This document shows positions 1 through 7,805 of a stretch of DNA of 48,966 nt, in pieces. A model generated the notes under the pieces. That model was not told the origin of the DNA, ran no database searches, and saw nothing but the letters and a program-made list of their open reading frames with translations. A program made the translations under genes and the position numbers. Numbering within the stretch: the stretch's first letter is position 1; the number at the start of each line of letters is the position of its first letter. The stretch comes from a bacterium (GTDB lineage: Bacteria > Actinomycetota > Acidimicrobiia > Spongiisociales > Spongiisociaceae), in contig JAPPGV010000126.1 in assembly GCA_028821235.1 (NCBI GenBank), positions 1-48,966 on the forward strand. The letters run 5' to 3'.

Positions 1-6
1 CCAGGG

Positions 7-47
7 TGGGGAAATTCGCTGACCAACTCTGGGGAATTTCGCTGATC
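7..47. repeat. Two imperfect copies of an IS21-like terminal repeat
   Basis: Two 18-nt copies, TGGGGAAATTCGCTGACC (7-24) and TGGGGAATTTCGCTGATC (30-47), differ at two positions and start 23 nt apart. Multiple terminal repeats of the TGGGGAATTTC type are known from ends of IS21-family elements. No IstA/IstB coding sequence lies in the window, so the body of any element would be to the left. The open frame of the following nuclease-like gene runs into this block with no start codon, which supports a junction near position 46-52. The IS21 assignment rests on remembered consensus and is tentative. Confidence 0.4.
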
Positions 48-756
48 GCCATCACTCCGAGCAGAACCCCAGGAGTATTGGGAGACAGAACGCAGGGCCG
101 CACGTGTCGACACTCGACCATTCATAAAGCACGGCGAAACACTCTACATACTTCCCTGCACTTCGTCGATGACACTGGCTGTGCTATCCACGTATCTCGA
201 CGATGGTCGCCTGCCGTGGCCACCCAGGACACTCCCCGAGAATGTCAACCAGGCACTCAATAGATACCGACAGGAGAGGAACGACCAGTTCGAGAACGAC
301 TGCTACAACGCCCTCTCAATCCCAGGTCTCATAGTCCGCAAGAAAATACGACCTAGGAAAGCCAAACACCTAGGAATCGACTCCCTCTCCGGCGAGATTG
401 ACCTGTTGTGCATCAACCCAGCCCAATCACACATCTGGGTAATCGAAGCAAAGGACCCCTACATCCCATTCTCAGCTCATCGGATCAGACAACTGATAGA
501 AGACTTCCACCAACCCGGCGGATACGTCGACACATTGCTACACAAAGTCGAAGACATCCAACGAAACATCCCATCCCTCACGAGCTCCCTGAACATCACA
601 CAACCCGACAAGGATTGGCACGTCCGCGGTCTACTGGTGACCAGAACGACCAACCCAGCCGCCTTCAAGCCGAACAGCAGCGTACCCTTCAGCAACCTAG
701 CCGAACTCAGAAGCGTGATCTTGCCCGAGGAGCGTTGCGGCGAGGATCGGGGCTAG
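46..756 (+). pseudogene. 5'-truncated PD-(D/E)xK nuclease-like gene
   Basis: The first ATG is at 169, but the same frame is open back to position 46 and reads as convincing protein upstream of it (for example RPFIKHGETLYILP at about 115-156). The real start therefore lies further left and was probably lost when the IS21-like end inserted. Numbered from the ATG at 169, the C-terminal part has E42, D78 (in GEIDLL) and E93-A-K95 (in WVIEAKD), spaced as in PD-(D/E)xK nuclease folds. The frame ends with TAG at 754-756. The family and partners are unknown. The neighbourhood contains other nuclease-like genes, so a defence role is plausible. Without its N-terminus it may be inactive, or it may be expressed as a fragment from 169. 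Confidence 0.55.
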
Positions 757-920
757 TTCGTGATCCCTACACGCACACGAGACCGGCTAGGCCCGGTACC
801 AGCAGCTTTGGGCGATTGGCACCGACGTTCTCCACAGAGCCTCGGCTCCCGCCAGTGGATGGACTGGCCGCCGCACGTTACTGAGTGAGTTGAGACGAGC
901 TGGTCATGTTCAGACGGTCT

Positions 921-3461
921 CTACGAGTTGTTTCTCAACTCGGACTCAACCGCCTGGTCGTATCTACCGAGAATCTCGTCGACGGACTGGTGGAGATACA
1001 CCCTGTCGTCGTCTACCATAAGGTACCTATCTCCGATGACAGCTTGGATGCCCTTCAGGACCGCTAGAAGTCGGCTCGGTTGGAAGCTTATGAACTCCGA
1101 CTCCGGGAGACGGACTCGGGAGATCGTTGGAGCATCGTAGGGATCCTCTTTCTGAGCCTCGAGCCTTTCGAGAAGTTGGCGGACCGGTACTCGCGCCTCA
1201 GCGCTTCCGAGCTCAGACTCGAGCCACTGGAGCCAGGAGAGCACGTCTTGTCGACTGAAGTGCCCCTGTTGGTCGGAGCCGCGTTGATCCGTGCCCCTGT
1301 AGGGCCCCGCAAAGAGTTCTCGCATCGTTGGTAACGGAATGCCAAAGGACGCGTGCAAAAGAAGCAAGCGTTGCAAGTCGCTCGTCGTGAGAACAGTCGC
1401 CTGTTCCGCCTTTGCTTCTTCGTTAATCGCCGACTTGTCGTCATCTTCTCCTTGAAACTTGTCGGCGATGGCGAAAGCAAAGTCTGCTTTCTCAGTACGC
1501 TGGAATCGGTGAAGAGCGTCGAAGCGAACCCTTTCGTTTGGAACCGCTCCGCCGCACGTCTTAGCGTCGAATACAAGCTTGAAGCTTGTTCGTACACGGG
1601 ACCCCGGCGATACGCCAAGGTTGGCTTCGAGCACACCGTCGGTTCCGCCGCGACTCCCACCTCGCTTCTGATAGTCGAACCCGAGTGCTTCGAAGGCGGC
1701 TCCGGTTGCCCGTTCCATAGCAGTCTCATCGGTGCCAGCCACCGCGAGGAGACCTAGTATGTCGCCAATCACGGCCGGTTGGTCTTTCAAGAGGATTCTC
1801 AGAATCCGATCCCTGAAACGGAGCAACTGTTCTGTCTCTTGATGGGGGAGGCCGATGGCTTGGGCGAGCGCTTCCAAGAGAAGCTCTGATGCAGCGAATA
1901 GTTTCCATAGGGTCGGGCCTCGACTATGTTGAATCACATGGGCGACGTAAGGATGCTCTCGGTTTGTATGGAGGACTCTCGTTGTCGGTTCGTAGGATGC
2001 AACCGGGGCGTTTCGGCCTGCTTCTGCTAGGACAATGTCACTGATGGGTTCGTTCGCCGCGGCGGTCTCAAACTCAGCGACCCAAGCATCTAGGTCGGTG
2101 GCTTCTCCCTCGGCAGGACGTCGCAGGTAATACATCTGTGAGGAGGGGTCGGTTATGCCCCTGCGCACTGCGTCGATGAGCGGGTTAGTTACGAATCGTG
2201 ATGGAGCTTCAGCGACTAGTCGGTGAATCTCATCGCCAACCAACTGTTTGTCTAGGTACGCATTGTAGGTCCGTCTACACCTCAGGAACTTCTCTTGGAG
2301 ATACTGCTGCAGAGTGCGGGTTTCTCGCGTTTCCCTTACACCCTCACGGGAGGACTGGAGGAACTCGGTAAGTCCATCTGCTTCTACTCTGATAACGGTT
2401 CGGTGCCAGGCGGCGTGGTTTTGTACAGGAAGCCCGAAGGTCTCGTCTTCGAGGTTGACGATGCGCTGGCGAATCTTGACGAAGATGCCGTAGCTGCGTG
2501 AGTACCGGTCGGACTTGCCTCCTTCGAGCGGGCTCGGGTATACAGCTGCGTATCCTTTGATAACGCCTTTAATCCCGTCGATCGATACACTGTCTGCTGT
2601 TGCTTCGATGGAGTATTTCTCCTTCTTGAGTTTCTCCACTTCGGGGTCCTCACCGCCAAACGTGAAGCACTCGAGTGGTTCAAGGTCGACCTTAGGGCTC
2701 ACGAGGATCGAGCCATTCAGGATGATGTGGAAGTCGGTCAGGATGGGTAGACCGGTTCGGAGCACCCAACGCAGGGTGCCTACCTGAAAGTCGTCCATTA
2801 GAGGCTTGAACTCGCTCAAGGCCGCAGCGGTCCAAGTTGGCTTGGCGTTATTGCCAAAGAGATTGGACCAGACTTGATCGTCATCGCGGTCAGCGATCTC
2901 GTGGAGTAGCTCCATCGCCTCGTCCTCGGAGAGCTTTCGCAGTTGGACCTTGATTTCTCTCGATTCTTCCCACTGGTGGTGTTCCCTCACACGAGTGAAA
3001 TCCATGGACGTGGCGAGGTAGCGAGAGTCGTGTTTTGAGATGTGTGTCAGTCGCTCGGCTAGTACGTAGGCCGCAAGTTTTCCGATCCCGAACTGTCCAA
3101 TAGCGACTCGACCTTCAATGCCTGTTTCCGGATCCTTGGACTTACGCGGGTCTGCGACGTGCCACAGGTTCTCAAAACCGTGGCTGTCCATGCCTGAACC
3201 GTCATCGACCACCCATAGGGAGTCCTCGGGGTACTCTTCTCTGGGTGTGAAGATCCAGACACGCTCGGCACCAGCGTCGTAGCCGTTTGTTACCAACTCT
3301 TCCACCGCTTTGTGCGGGCTCTGGTAGAGCCCCTCAGAAAAGAGCCGGATGATCTCGTAGCTCATTCGGACGGGGATGTCATCAACCACCTCACCTGCGT
3401 CCAAGGCGAGCGGTGTGAGGCGACTTCTAGAGTGGTCGGTTGACGCGGTAGGTGTTTCCAT
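921..3461 (-). CDS. GHKL/Hsp90-like ATPase fused to a PD-(D/E)xK-like domain
   Basis: The protein has 846 residues. The N-terminal third is a GHKL ATPase: N-box EELVTNGYDAG at 54-64, G1 box DDGSGM at 86-91, and glycine-rich lid GQFGIGKLA at 122-130. The middle resembles the transducer part of Hsp90/MutL-type proteins. Near 582-665 a second domain is visible, with E583, D608 in GGTDGV and D632-A-K634 in VFDAKT, followed by an alternating hydrophobic strand (ADFAFAIAD). This order fits a restriction-endonuclease-like fold. The last 150 residues are unassigned. ATP-driven conformational change coupled to DNA cleavage is my inference. The ATG at 3461 has TATTAT about 7 nt upstream, so transcription could be leaderless. 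It lies on the opposite strand to the methyltransferase at 4446, with a decayed transposase between them. Named systems such as Mza use GHKL ATPases, but I do not recognise this architecture in one. Confidence 0.75.
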   Translation of the reverse strand: METPTASTDHSRSRLTPLALDAGEVVDDIPVRMSYEIIRLFSEGLYQSPHKAVEELVTNGYDAGAERVWIFTPREEYPEDSLWVVDDGSGMDSHGFENLWHVADPRKSKDPETGIEGRVAIGQFGIGKLAAYVLAERLTHISKHDSRYLATSMDFTRVREHHQWEESREIKVQLRKLSEDEAMELLHEIADRDDDQVWSNLFGNNAKPTWTAAALSEFKPLMDDFQVGTLRWVLRTGLPILTDFHIILNGSILVSPKVDLEPLECFTFGGEDPEVEKLKKEKYSIEATADSVSIDGIKGVIKGYAAVYPSPLEGGKSDRYSRSYGIFVKIRQRIVNLEDETFGLPVQNHAAWHRTVIRVEADGLTEFLQSSREGVRETRETRTLQQYLQEKFLRCRRTYNAYLDKQLVGDEIHRLVAEAPSRFVTNPLIDAVRRGITDPSSQMYYLRRPAEGEATDLDAWVAEFETAAANEPISDIVLAEAGRNAPVASYEPTTRVLHTNREHPYVAHVIQHSRGPTLWKLFAASELLLEALAQAIGLPHQETEQLLRFRDRILRILLKDQPAVIGDILGLLAVAGTDETAMERATGAAFEALGFDYQKRGGSRGGTDGVLEANLGVSPGSRVRTSFKLVFDAKTCGGAVPNERVRFDALHRFQRTEKADFAFAIADKFQGEDDDKSAINEEAKAEQATVLTTSDLQRLLLLHASFGIPLPTMRELFAGPYRGTDQRGSDQQGHFSRQDVLSWLQWLESELGSAEARVPVRQLLERLEAQKEDPYDAPTISRVRLPESEFISFQPSRLLAVLKGIQAVIGDRYLMVDDDRVYLHQSVDEILGRYDQAVESELRNNS

Positions 3462-3654
3462 CCTCGGAATAATAGACGAGTGCGCCCGGTCGTAGATCTT
3501 GTTCGTTCGCGAGTGTTGGGGCTGCCAGAACCAACGGTTCTAAGTCGAACTACTGTGTTCCTCTTCAGAGAAATTAGTGTTTAGTAACATACAGCAATGG
3601 AGAATCGGTAGATATCGTATGTAATGGAGATTCGGTGCTGCGGCCCAACGTCGG

Positions 3655-4013
3655 ATGTGTGGAGCAGAGACGAAACCATCGGCGGGCCCGTCGGTAGTCG
3701 AAGCCGACCGATACCACCGATCCCACGCCATTTGCGACTTTGCCGTCCGTGACCTCAAAGGCTCGGCGGGTCTCGCCCACCTCCCGTCCGGGATGTTCGC
3801 CGCTAACGCTGCCTGGCTAGCGTGCGACGCCCAGCCACAACCTCTACCGCTGGATAGCACTCGCCGGACGGACTCAACCCCCCGAAACTCGTCTACGGAT
3901 CCACCATCCGCACTCGCCTCTTCGGTTTGCCCGGACGGATCGTGAACCGCAGCGGCCTCCACATCCTACGCGTACCGTCCGATGGTCGGAACCTACCGAA
4001 CCACCCTCGGTAA
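3655..4013 (+). pseudogene. Decayed IS1380-family transposase, C-terminal remnant
   Basis: Three consecutive reading frames together spell the C-terminus of an IS1380-type transposase. Frame 1 has CDFAVRDLKGSAGLAHLPSG and then FAANAAWLACDA (about 3727-3830). A shift to frame 2 gives HNLYRWIALAG (3836 on). A shift to frame 3 gives TIRTRLFGLPGRIVNRSG and ends at TAA 4011-4013. The motif order, AIRDLK-GxGL-xxxPSGxFxANxAWL, HNLxRW, then LPGRxVNRSG, is that of the family as I remember it. Two frameshifts and the missing N-terminal two thirds show it is dead. It marks an old insertion between the GHKL-ATPase gene and the methyltransferase gene. Confidence 0.7.
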
Positions 4014-4056
4014 CCTCCGGGCTCTTCCCCAACTCTGCTAACCCGAACTGCCCCCT

Positions 4057-4108
4057 ACTATTGAATCAACCAGATCTATCCCACTATTGAATCAACCAGA
4101 TCTATCCC
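4057..4108. repeat. Perfect 26-bp tandem duplication
   Basis: Positions 4057-4082 and 4083-4108 are identical head-to-tail copies that start ACTATTGAATC and end ATCTATCCC. They lie just downstream of the decayed transposase. Perfect identity indicates a recent slippage or duplication event. I see no coding role. Confidence 0.85.
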
Positions 4109-4445
4109 AACGCCCCGCATTGTAACAATACGTCAATCTACCAAAACCCAAGATAACTCCCAGACCAGACCCCCCATCATCCATCGAGGCCTTCCGAATC
4201 AACCCACCCAGAACCCCTCGACCACCCCGACACCGCTCCCGAACCAACTCCGAGGCAAGCTAATTGGTGGATTCAGGCCTAGGGTCTGCCTGCGGCCCTT
4301 GCGACCGTCTGGCGGCCGCGGAGGTTGTGGGGAGCGCAGACTCTCGCCTAGGGCGATTGTTCTTGCAGGCAACCTTGCCGGCGGATCACCTCTCGCGTCA
4401 GAGAACAACGGGTAGCCAAGGGAGGCCCGCTACTGTCAGGTACCT

Positions 4446-5627
4446 ATGGCTGTGCGGACTATCCATCCCTTCCCGGCGCGCATGGCGCCGGAGATTGCTC
4501 TTGACTGCATCCCGGGGTCCGAACGCGGAAGAACGCAGAGGATTCTTGATCCAATGTGCGGCTCCGGGACGGTGCTCTCTGTCGCCGCCCAGCGGGGACA
4601 CCACGCGATTGGGGTTGACCTTGACCCACTGGCGATTCTGATGACGAGGGTGGCCACCAGCCCCCTTGACACCTCGCAATGTGAGCAACTGCGTGAACAG
4701 GTGGTTAACGCTGCGGCGTCGGATGGAGACGTCGAACTCCCATGGAGCGATGCTGAGACAACGCGCTTTGCCAAATACTGGTTTGCCGACGGGCAACGGA
4801 TACAGCTCGCGAGGCTTTCAAGGGTGATTAACGACCTTCCCGCAGGCCCGCTTCGCGCACTAGCCCAGATATCTCTAAGTAGGACTGTAATAACGAAAGC
4901 ACCCAAAGCGTCTCTCGCAGCTGATACCTCTCACAGTCGACCCCATCGAGTGTCGACCACATCCGACTACGACGTGATCGCCGGATTCTCGCTGGCTATT
5001 GCCGACCTCGCCAGGCTTCTTGAGGGTCGCCGCTTGACCGGTTCCACGGAGGCCCACCTTGGCGATTGTCGCGTTCTTGACCGTGTAGCGTCGGCAAGCA
5101 TAGATATGGTCGTCACATCACCACCATACTTGAATGCGATTGATTACATACGGGGACACAAGTTTGCGCTGATCTGGCTTGGATATTCGATTCCTGAGCT
5201 CCGGGCTATCCGCTCATCAAGTATCGGGGCTGAGCGAGCCCTCGACTGTCCAGCTGAGGCTGAGGCCGGTGCACTCGTAGCTCGGATAGAGCGCGATGCG
5301 GTTGACGCCGCCCGGCTACCGATGGGAATACTGACTCGCTACGCGCACGATATGCTCCTCTTTGCCAGGCAGATGAAGCGTGTTCTGAGACCGGAGGCGC
5401 GACTGATACTGGTGGTTGGGAATTCGACGCTCCGCGGAAACTTCATACGTAACGACTCGCTCGTAGAACGGGCCTTGCAGCACTATGGGTTCAGCACCGA
5501 GCGGAGCACGGAACGGACTCTGCCTGAGAACAAGCGCTACCTCCCGATTAGAACGGCTGAGCCTTCCTCATCCATAACTCGGCGGATGCGCACGGAGACG
5601 ATTCTGCACATGGTTGCACCCAAGTGA
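4446..5627 (+). CDS. Site-specific DNA amino-methyltransferase (N4-cytosine or N6-adenine type)
   Basis: The protein has 393 residues. The SAM-binding motif I is DPMCGSGTV at 35-43, followed by the acidic GVDLDPLA at 56-63. The catalytic motif IV is TSPPYLNAIDY at 224-234. The roughly 180 residues between them could hold the target-recognition region. The N-terminal HPFPARMAPE (8-17) is typical of a family of TSPPY methylases often found in restriction-type loci. It should transfer a methyl group from SAM to an exocyclic amino group in DNA. The specificity cannot be read from sequence. No clear Shine-Dalgarno precedes the ATG at 4446. It may protect DNA from the GHKL-nuclease protein encoded divergently, or it may be an orphan left after the IS1380 insertion. 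Confidence 0.85.
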   Translation: MAVRTIHPFPARMAPEIALDCIPGSERGRTQRILDPMCGSGTVLSVAAQRGHHAIGVDLDPLAILMTRVATSPLDTSQCEQLREQVVNAAASDGDVELPWSDAETTRFAKYWFADGQRIQLARLSRVINDLPAGPLRALAQISLSRTVITKAPKASLAADTSHSRPHRVSTTSDYDVIAGFSLAIADLARLLEGRRLTGSTEAHLGDCRVLDRVASASIDMVVTSPPYLNAIDYIRGHKFALIWLGYSIPELRAIRSSSIGAERALDCPAEAEAGALVARIERDAVDAARLPMGILTRYAHDMLLFARQMKRVLRPEARLILVVGNSTLRGNFIRNDSLVERALQHYGFSTERSTERTLPENKRYLPIRTAEPSSSITRRMRTETILHMVAPK

Positions 5628-5759
5628 CGACCGAGAGGCCGCCGTCAACCGTGCCTTGGTCGATGTGGGACAGAGTGTGGGGCGGATAGTGTTGTTATGA
5701 CTATCTACCTGGGGTTTTAGACGGACTCATAAGCTCCGCGCCGTGGGGCAGCGAGTTCT

Positions 5760-5922
5760 AGGACCGGTCCGCTCGTGCTTCGGGGATCCGACTCGTGGAG
5801 GCTGGTAGCGACCAAGAAGGGTCAATTGACTCCGTTCTCTGGGTGGAGCGTCGAGCCCGACTAGTTGAATGGCCGTAGATGGGATCGCAAGGTCGAGCGC
5901 ATCCGAGAGTTCGTCGGCTTTG
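5760..5922 (+). repeat. Diverged long direct repeat, copy A
   Basis: This stretch aligns along its length with 8407-8566. Shared blocks include GACCGGT, TGCTTCGG, GCGACCAA-AAGGG, GTTCTCTGGG, AGATGGGAT and GGTCGAGCGCATC. I estimate by eye roughly 70% identity with small gaps. The copies bracket the lipoprotein and vapBC genes. Its 3' part (GGTCGAGCGCATCCGA and TTCGTCGG) looks like the D-arm and T-stem of a tRNA with the anticodon arm lost. Confidence 0.6.
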
Positions 5923-6208
5923 GGTTGGATTGGCGGACGATCCGGTTAACGGTGTGGGCGGGACTACGTTTGTCTGTGGCCTCACCTTGACCAATAACTG
6001 GAGGCCTCCGCGTGCGTGTAGGAGACGTTCGGGCGTTAGGCTCCCCGCCGGAGATCCATGGATCGGGTGGTGTCAGTAGTCCGGCCGACAGCGCCGAGCA
6101 GGAGGGCTGGACCCCAGACTCGGCGGTTTCATTCGAAGTCGCTATAACACTTGAAGTAACATTCAACGAAAGTTAAAGGCCCTCTGACCTCGGGTTATAG
6201 GGGTATCT

Positions 6209-6235
6209 GGCGGTTCGAGCCCGTCAACGCCCACA
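6209..6235 (+). other. tRNA 3'-end-like remnant
   Basis: GGCGG-TTCGAGC-CCGTC has a 5-bp stem (one G-T pair) around a 7-nt TTCRANY-type T-loop, followed by AACGCCC-A, as in the acceptor strand of a tRNA. No matching 5' acceptor strand lies within about 100 nt upstream, so it is not a functional tRNA gene. Such 3' pieces are typical of tRNA-targeted integration sites. A similar 3' end (CCCGTCAATGCCCACCA) occurs at 8578-8594. Confidence 0.35.
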
Positions 6236-6332
6236 GTGGTCCACGGCCGGGACCTGTCCCGTCGATGCGGAACAGCACGCTCACGGCGATGTTGTCTCCT
6301 CCGACGCCGCCGGGTGGCTGATGCGGGGTGGT

Positions 6333-7223
6333 TCAGCCTTCTGGGCTTTCGGGGCCGCTCAGCAGGGCCATCTCTTCTGGTGTGAGGCATCCGAGCATCG
6401 CGGCCACGATTGTCTGTTCCGCGGCCATAGCGGCGTCAGCGTTGTTCTCGTCGGTGCCGTTTTCGTCGGGTGCGGTCTCGCTGAGGGCGTCGACTTGTTC
6501 CGCTACACACGCGGCGCTCTCTGGTGAGACCCCAACCGAGATCAGTTGTGCTGCTGTGAGCCTGCCAGCCGCTGTCTCGGCTTGGGAAGCGCCGGTCTGA
6601 GGCAGACAATCCGGAGGCAGCACCAGATTGAGGACAACCCCGAGATCCCCGCCGAACAAGGCGACGTCTGCGGCGACCCGGTCGGTCTCTGCGCTGGGGG
6701 CCGCTGCCTGGGCGCATTCGAGTATCGCCGGTGGCACATCGGGGAGGTCTTGCAGCGAGTCAAGGATGGTCTGTGTCCATGGCAGGCACCCGACGGCAGC
6801 GTCGACGATCCGATCACGTTCGGAGTCCGAAACGACACCGGCGGGCAGCACACCGTAGGACGGCCCGGCGAGCGCAGCGACGACTTCTGAGAGGCGCTCC
6901 TCGTCGAGGGTGTCGACTGTCGCGGAGGCCACACACGTGATCTGTTCGTCGCTGATGCTTTCGGGAGCGTCCTCCGCTAAGCGGGCCGCGACGGCGAGTT
7001 CTGCTTCAGCGCGCACCAGCGACGGTTCCCCGACCGTCGTGGTGGTGGTGCTCGCCGGTGGTGCTGCGGTGGTGTTGGACACGGTGGCGGCCGTGGTGGT
7101 CGCTGGTTCGATCACCTCCGGCTGGGACGGTGGCACCGTAGACGGTTGAGGCTCCGTGTCGCCGCCACACGCGGAGACTGCAAACACGGCGACAACTGCT
7201 ACGCGAAGGAAAACATGCTTCAT
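6333..7223 (-). CDS. Putative secreted lipoprotein of unknown function
   Basis: I chose the ATG at 7223 (296 aa) because MKHVFLRVAVVAVFAVSAC is a lipoprotein signal peptide. The upstream extension to 7295 adds an unlikely N-terminus. The lipobox VSAC has Cys19. A low-complexity Pro/Thr/Ala linker (about 21-65) follows, as in many actinobacterial lipoproteins. The mature part has repeated short blocks with paired acidic residues and single cysteines (for example ITCVAS, VGCLPW, LECAQ, PPDCLP, AACVAE, LGCLTPEE), suggesting a repeated helical unit with disulfides. I do not recognise the family. It should be anchored on the outer face of the membrane. It converges on the methyltransferase gene and is not linked to the catabolic genes. 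Confidence 0.7.
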   Translation of the reverse strand: MKHVFLRVAVVAVFAVSACGGDTEPQPSTVPPSQPEVIEPATTTAATVSNTTAAPPASTTTTTVGEPSLVRAEAELAVAARLAEDAPESISDEQITCVASATVDTLDEERLSEVVAALAGPSYGVLPAGVVSDSERDRIVDAAVGCLPWTQTILDSLQDLPDVPPAILECAQAAAPSAETDRVAADVALFGGDLGVVLNLVLPPDCLPQTGASQAETAAGRLTAAQLISVGVSPESAACVAEQVDALSETAPDENGTDENNADAAMAAEQTIVAAMLGCLTPEEMALLSGPESPEG

Positions 7224-7550
7224 ACGGCGACTATAGAGACGTGTCGACGCGTAAGTGACGCGGGAAGGTAGCCCGTTGCGGATGGTGACGGCCACTCTGA
7301 GCAGGATCTCGCGTACCAGGTCCCGGGCGAGCGCCTTGCAAGTTGCTTCTGGTGGTCCCGGGACGGGCCTCTCGTAGACGCATCCCAGCCGTGTTGGCTT
7401 TGAACACCCTCGAAACGCCAGCTCCCCCGAACCCGCACCGACACTAAGTTCCGAGCCCAGACACTGAGGTCTTACGCGGTCTGTCAGTCATCCCTCAGTT
7501 ATCCCGAAAGCCCATGACAGCAAGGCATCACTTGATGCTATGCTGTCAGA
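7224..7550. promoter_or_regulatory. Divergent intergenic region between lipoprotein and vapB
   Basis: About 330 bp separate the divergent lipoprotein gene and vapB. No gene is visible. The only clear element is the vapB operator at 7515-7548. No strong promoter or Shine-Dalgarno can be picked out for the lipoprotein gene. Confidence 0.4.
7515..7548 (+). promoter_or_regulatory. vapBC palindromic operator overlapping a leaderless promoter
   Basis: The 16-nt arms TGACAGCAAGGCATCA (7515-7530) and TGATGCTATGCTGTCA (7533-7548) are inverted repeats with 14 of 16 pairs matching, around a 2-nt centre. The right arm contains TATGCT (7539-7544), a -10-like hexamer 6 nt before the ATG at 7551, and ATGACA at 7514-7519 is a -35-like hexamer. 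The transcript would then start at or near the ATG. VapB-type ribbon-helix-helix antitoxins bind such palindromes as autorepressors, so this is the expected autoregulatory site. Confidence 0.7.
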
Positions 7551-7805
7551 ATGCGGACTACAGTCACACTTGACTCCGACACAGAACAGATCGTCCGCCA
7601 GCGCATGACCGAACGTCGGGTCTCTTTCAAGCAGGCATTGAACGACCTGGTCCGCGAGGGCCGGGGTTTTGCTGATGGGCTCCACCAGTTCAGAACAACG
7701 ACCCGGCCGATGGGACGCGCCAAGGTCGATCTCGACAAGGCGCTACGTCTCGCCGGCGAGCTCGAGGACGGCGAGGTTGCCAGGAAGCTAGAGACCGGAT
7801 CTTGA
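7551..7805 (+). CDS. vapB: VapB-type ribbon-helix-helix antitoxin
   Basis: The protein has 84 residues. The N-terminal MRTTVTLDSDTEQIVRQRM is a short beta strand followed by helix, typical of ribbon-helix-helix DNA binding. A second helix (about 26-38, FKQALNDLVREG) completes the fold. The C-terminal tail from about 45 should wrap around and inhibit VapC. The ATG lies 3 nt after the palindromic operator, so translation is probably leaderless. The stop overlaps the TTG start of the toxin gene by 3 nt within TTGA, indicating translational coupling. Confidence 0.85.
   Translation: MRTTVTLDSDTEQIVRQRMTERRVSFKQALNDLVREGRGFADGLHQFRTTTRPMGRAKVDLDKALRLAGELEDGEVARKLETGS

Larger units (their letters stand above)
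3462..4445. other. Long intergenic stretch between GHKL-ATPase and methyltransferase genes
   Basis: Besides the IS1380 remnant and the 26-bp tandem duplication, I see no gene here. An imperfect pair AATGGAGAATCGGT / AATGGAGATTCGGT lies at about 3596-3636. The stretch 4109-4445 has no convincing ORF or terminator. The two flanking genes diverge, so their promoters should be at its ends. Confidence 0.5.
5628..6332. other. Non-coding stretch holding repeat copy A and a tRNA-end-like piece
   Basis: This region lies between the convergent methyltransferase and lipoprotein genes. I see no gene. It holds the first copy of a diverged long direct repeat (about 5760-5922) and a tRNA-3'-end-like sequence (6209-6235), annotated separately. 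The remainder shows no clear terminator or promoter. Confidence 0.5.

Noticed and set aside
6-263. 85-aa ORF at the left edge
   Set aside because: It overlaps the protein-like frame of the truncated nuclease and the terminal repeats, and has no recognisable sequence.
3540-3962. 140-aa minus-strand ORF opposite the transposase remnant
   Set aside because: It is the antisense shadow of the IS1380 remnant. Its sequence has no protein character.
4057-4108. CRISPR array
   Set aside because: The two copies are directly adjacent with no spacer, and no cas gene is present.
4199-4408. Short minus-strand ORF upstream of the methyltransferase
   Set aside because: Low complexity, no start signal, no similarity to any family I know.
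6209-6235. Functional tRNA gene
   Set aside because: No 5' acceptor strand, D-arm or anticodon arm can be paired with the T-arm-like piece.
6163-6390. Arg-rich 75-aa minus-strand ORF
   Set aside because: Overlaps the lipoprotein gene's 3' end in another frame and a tRNA-like remnant. The Arg/Pro bias is typical of out-of-frame GC-rich DNA.
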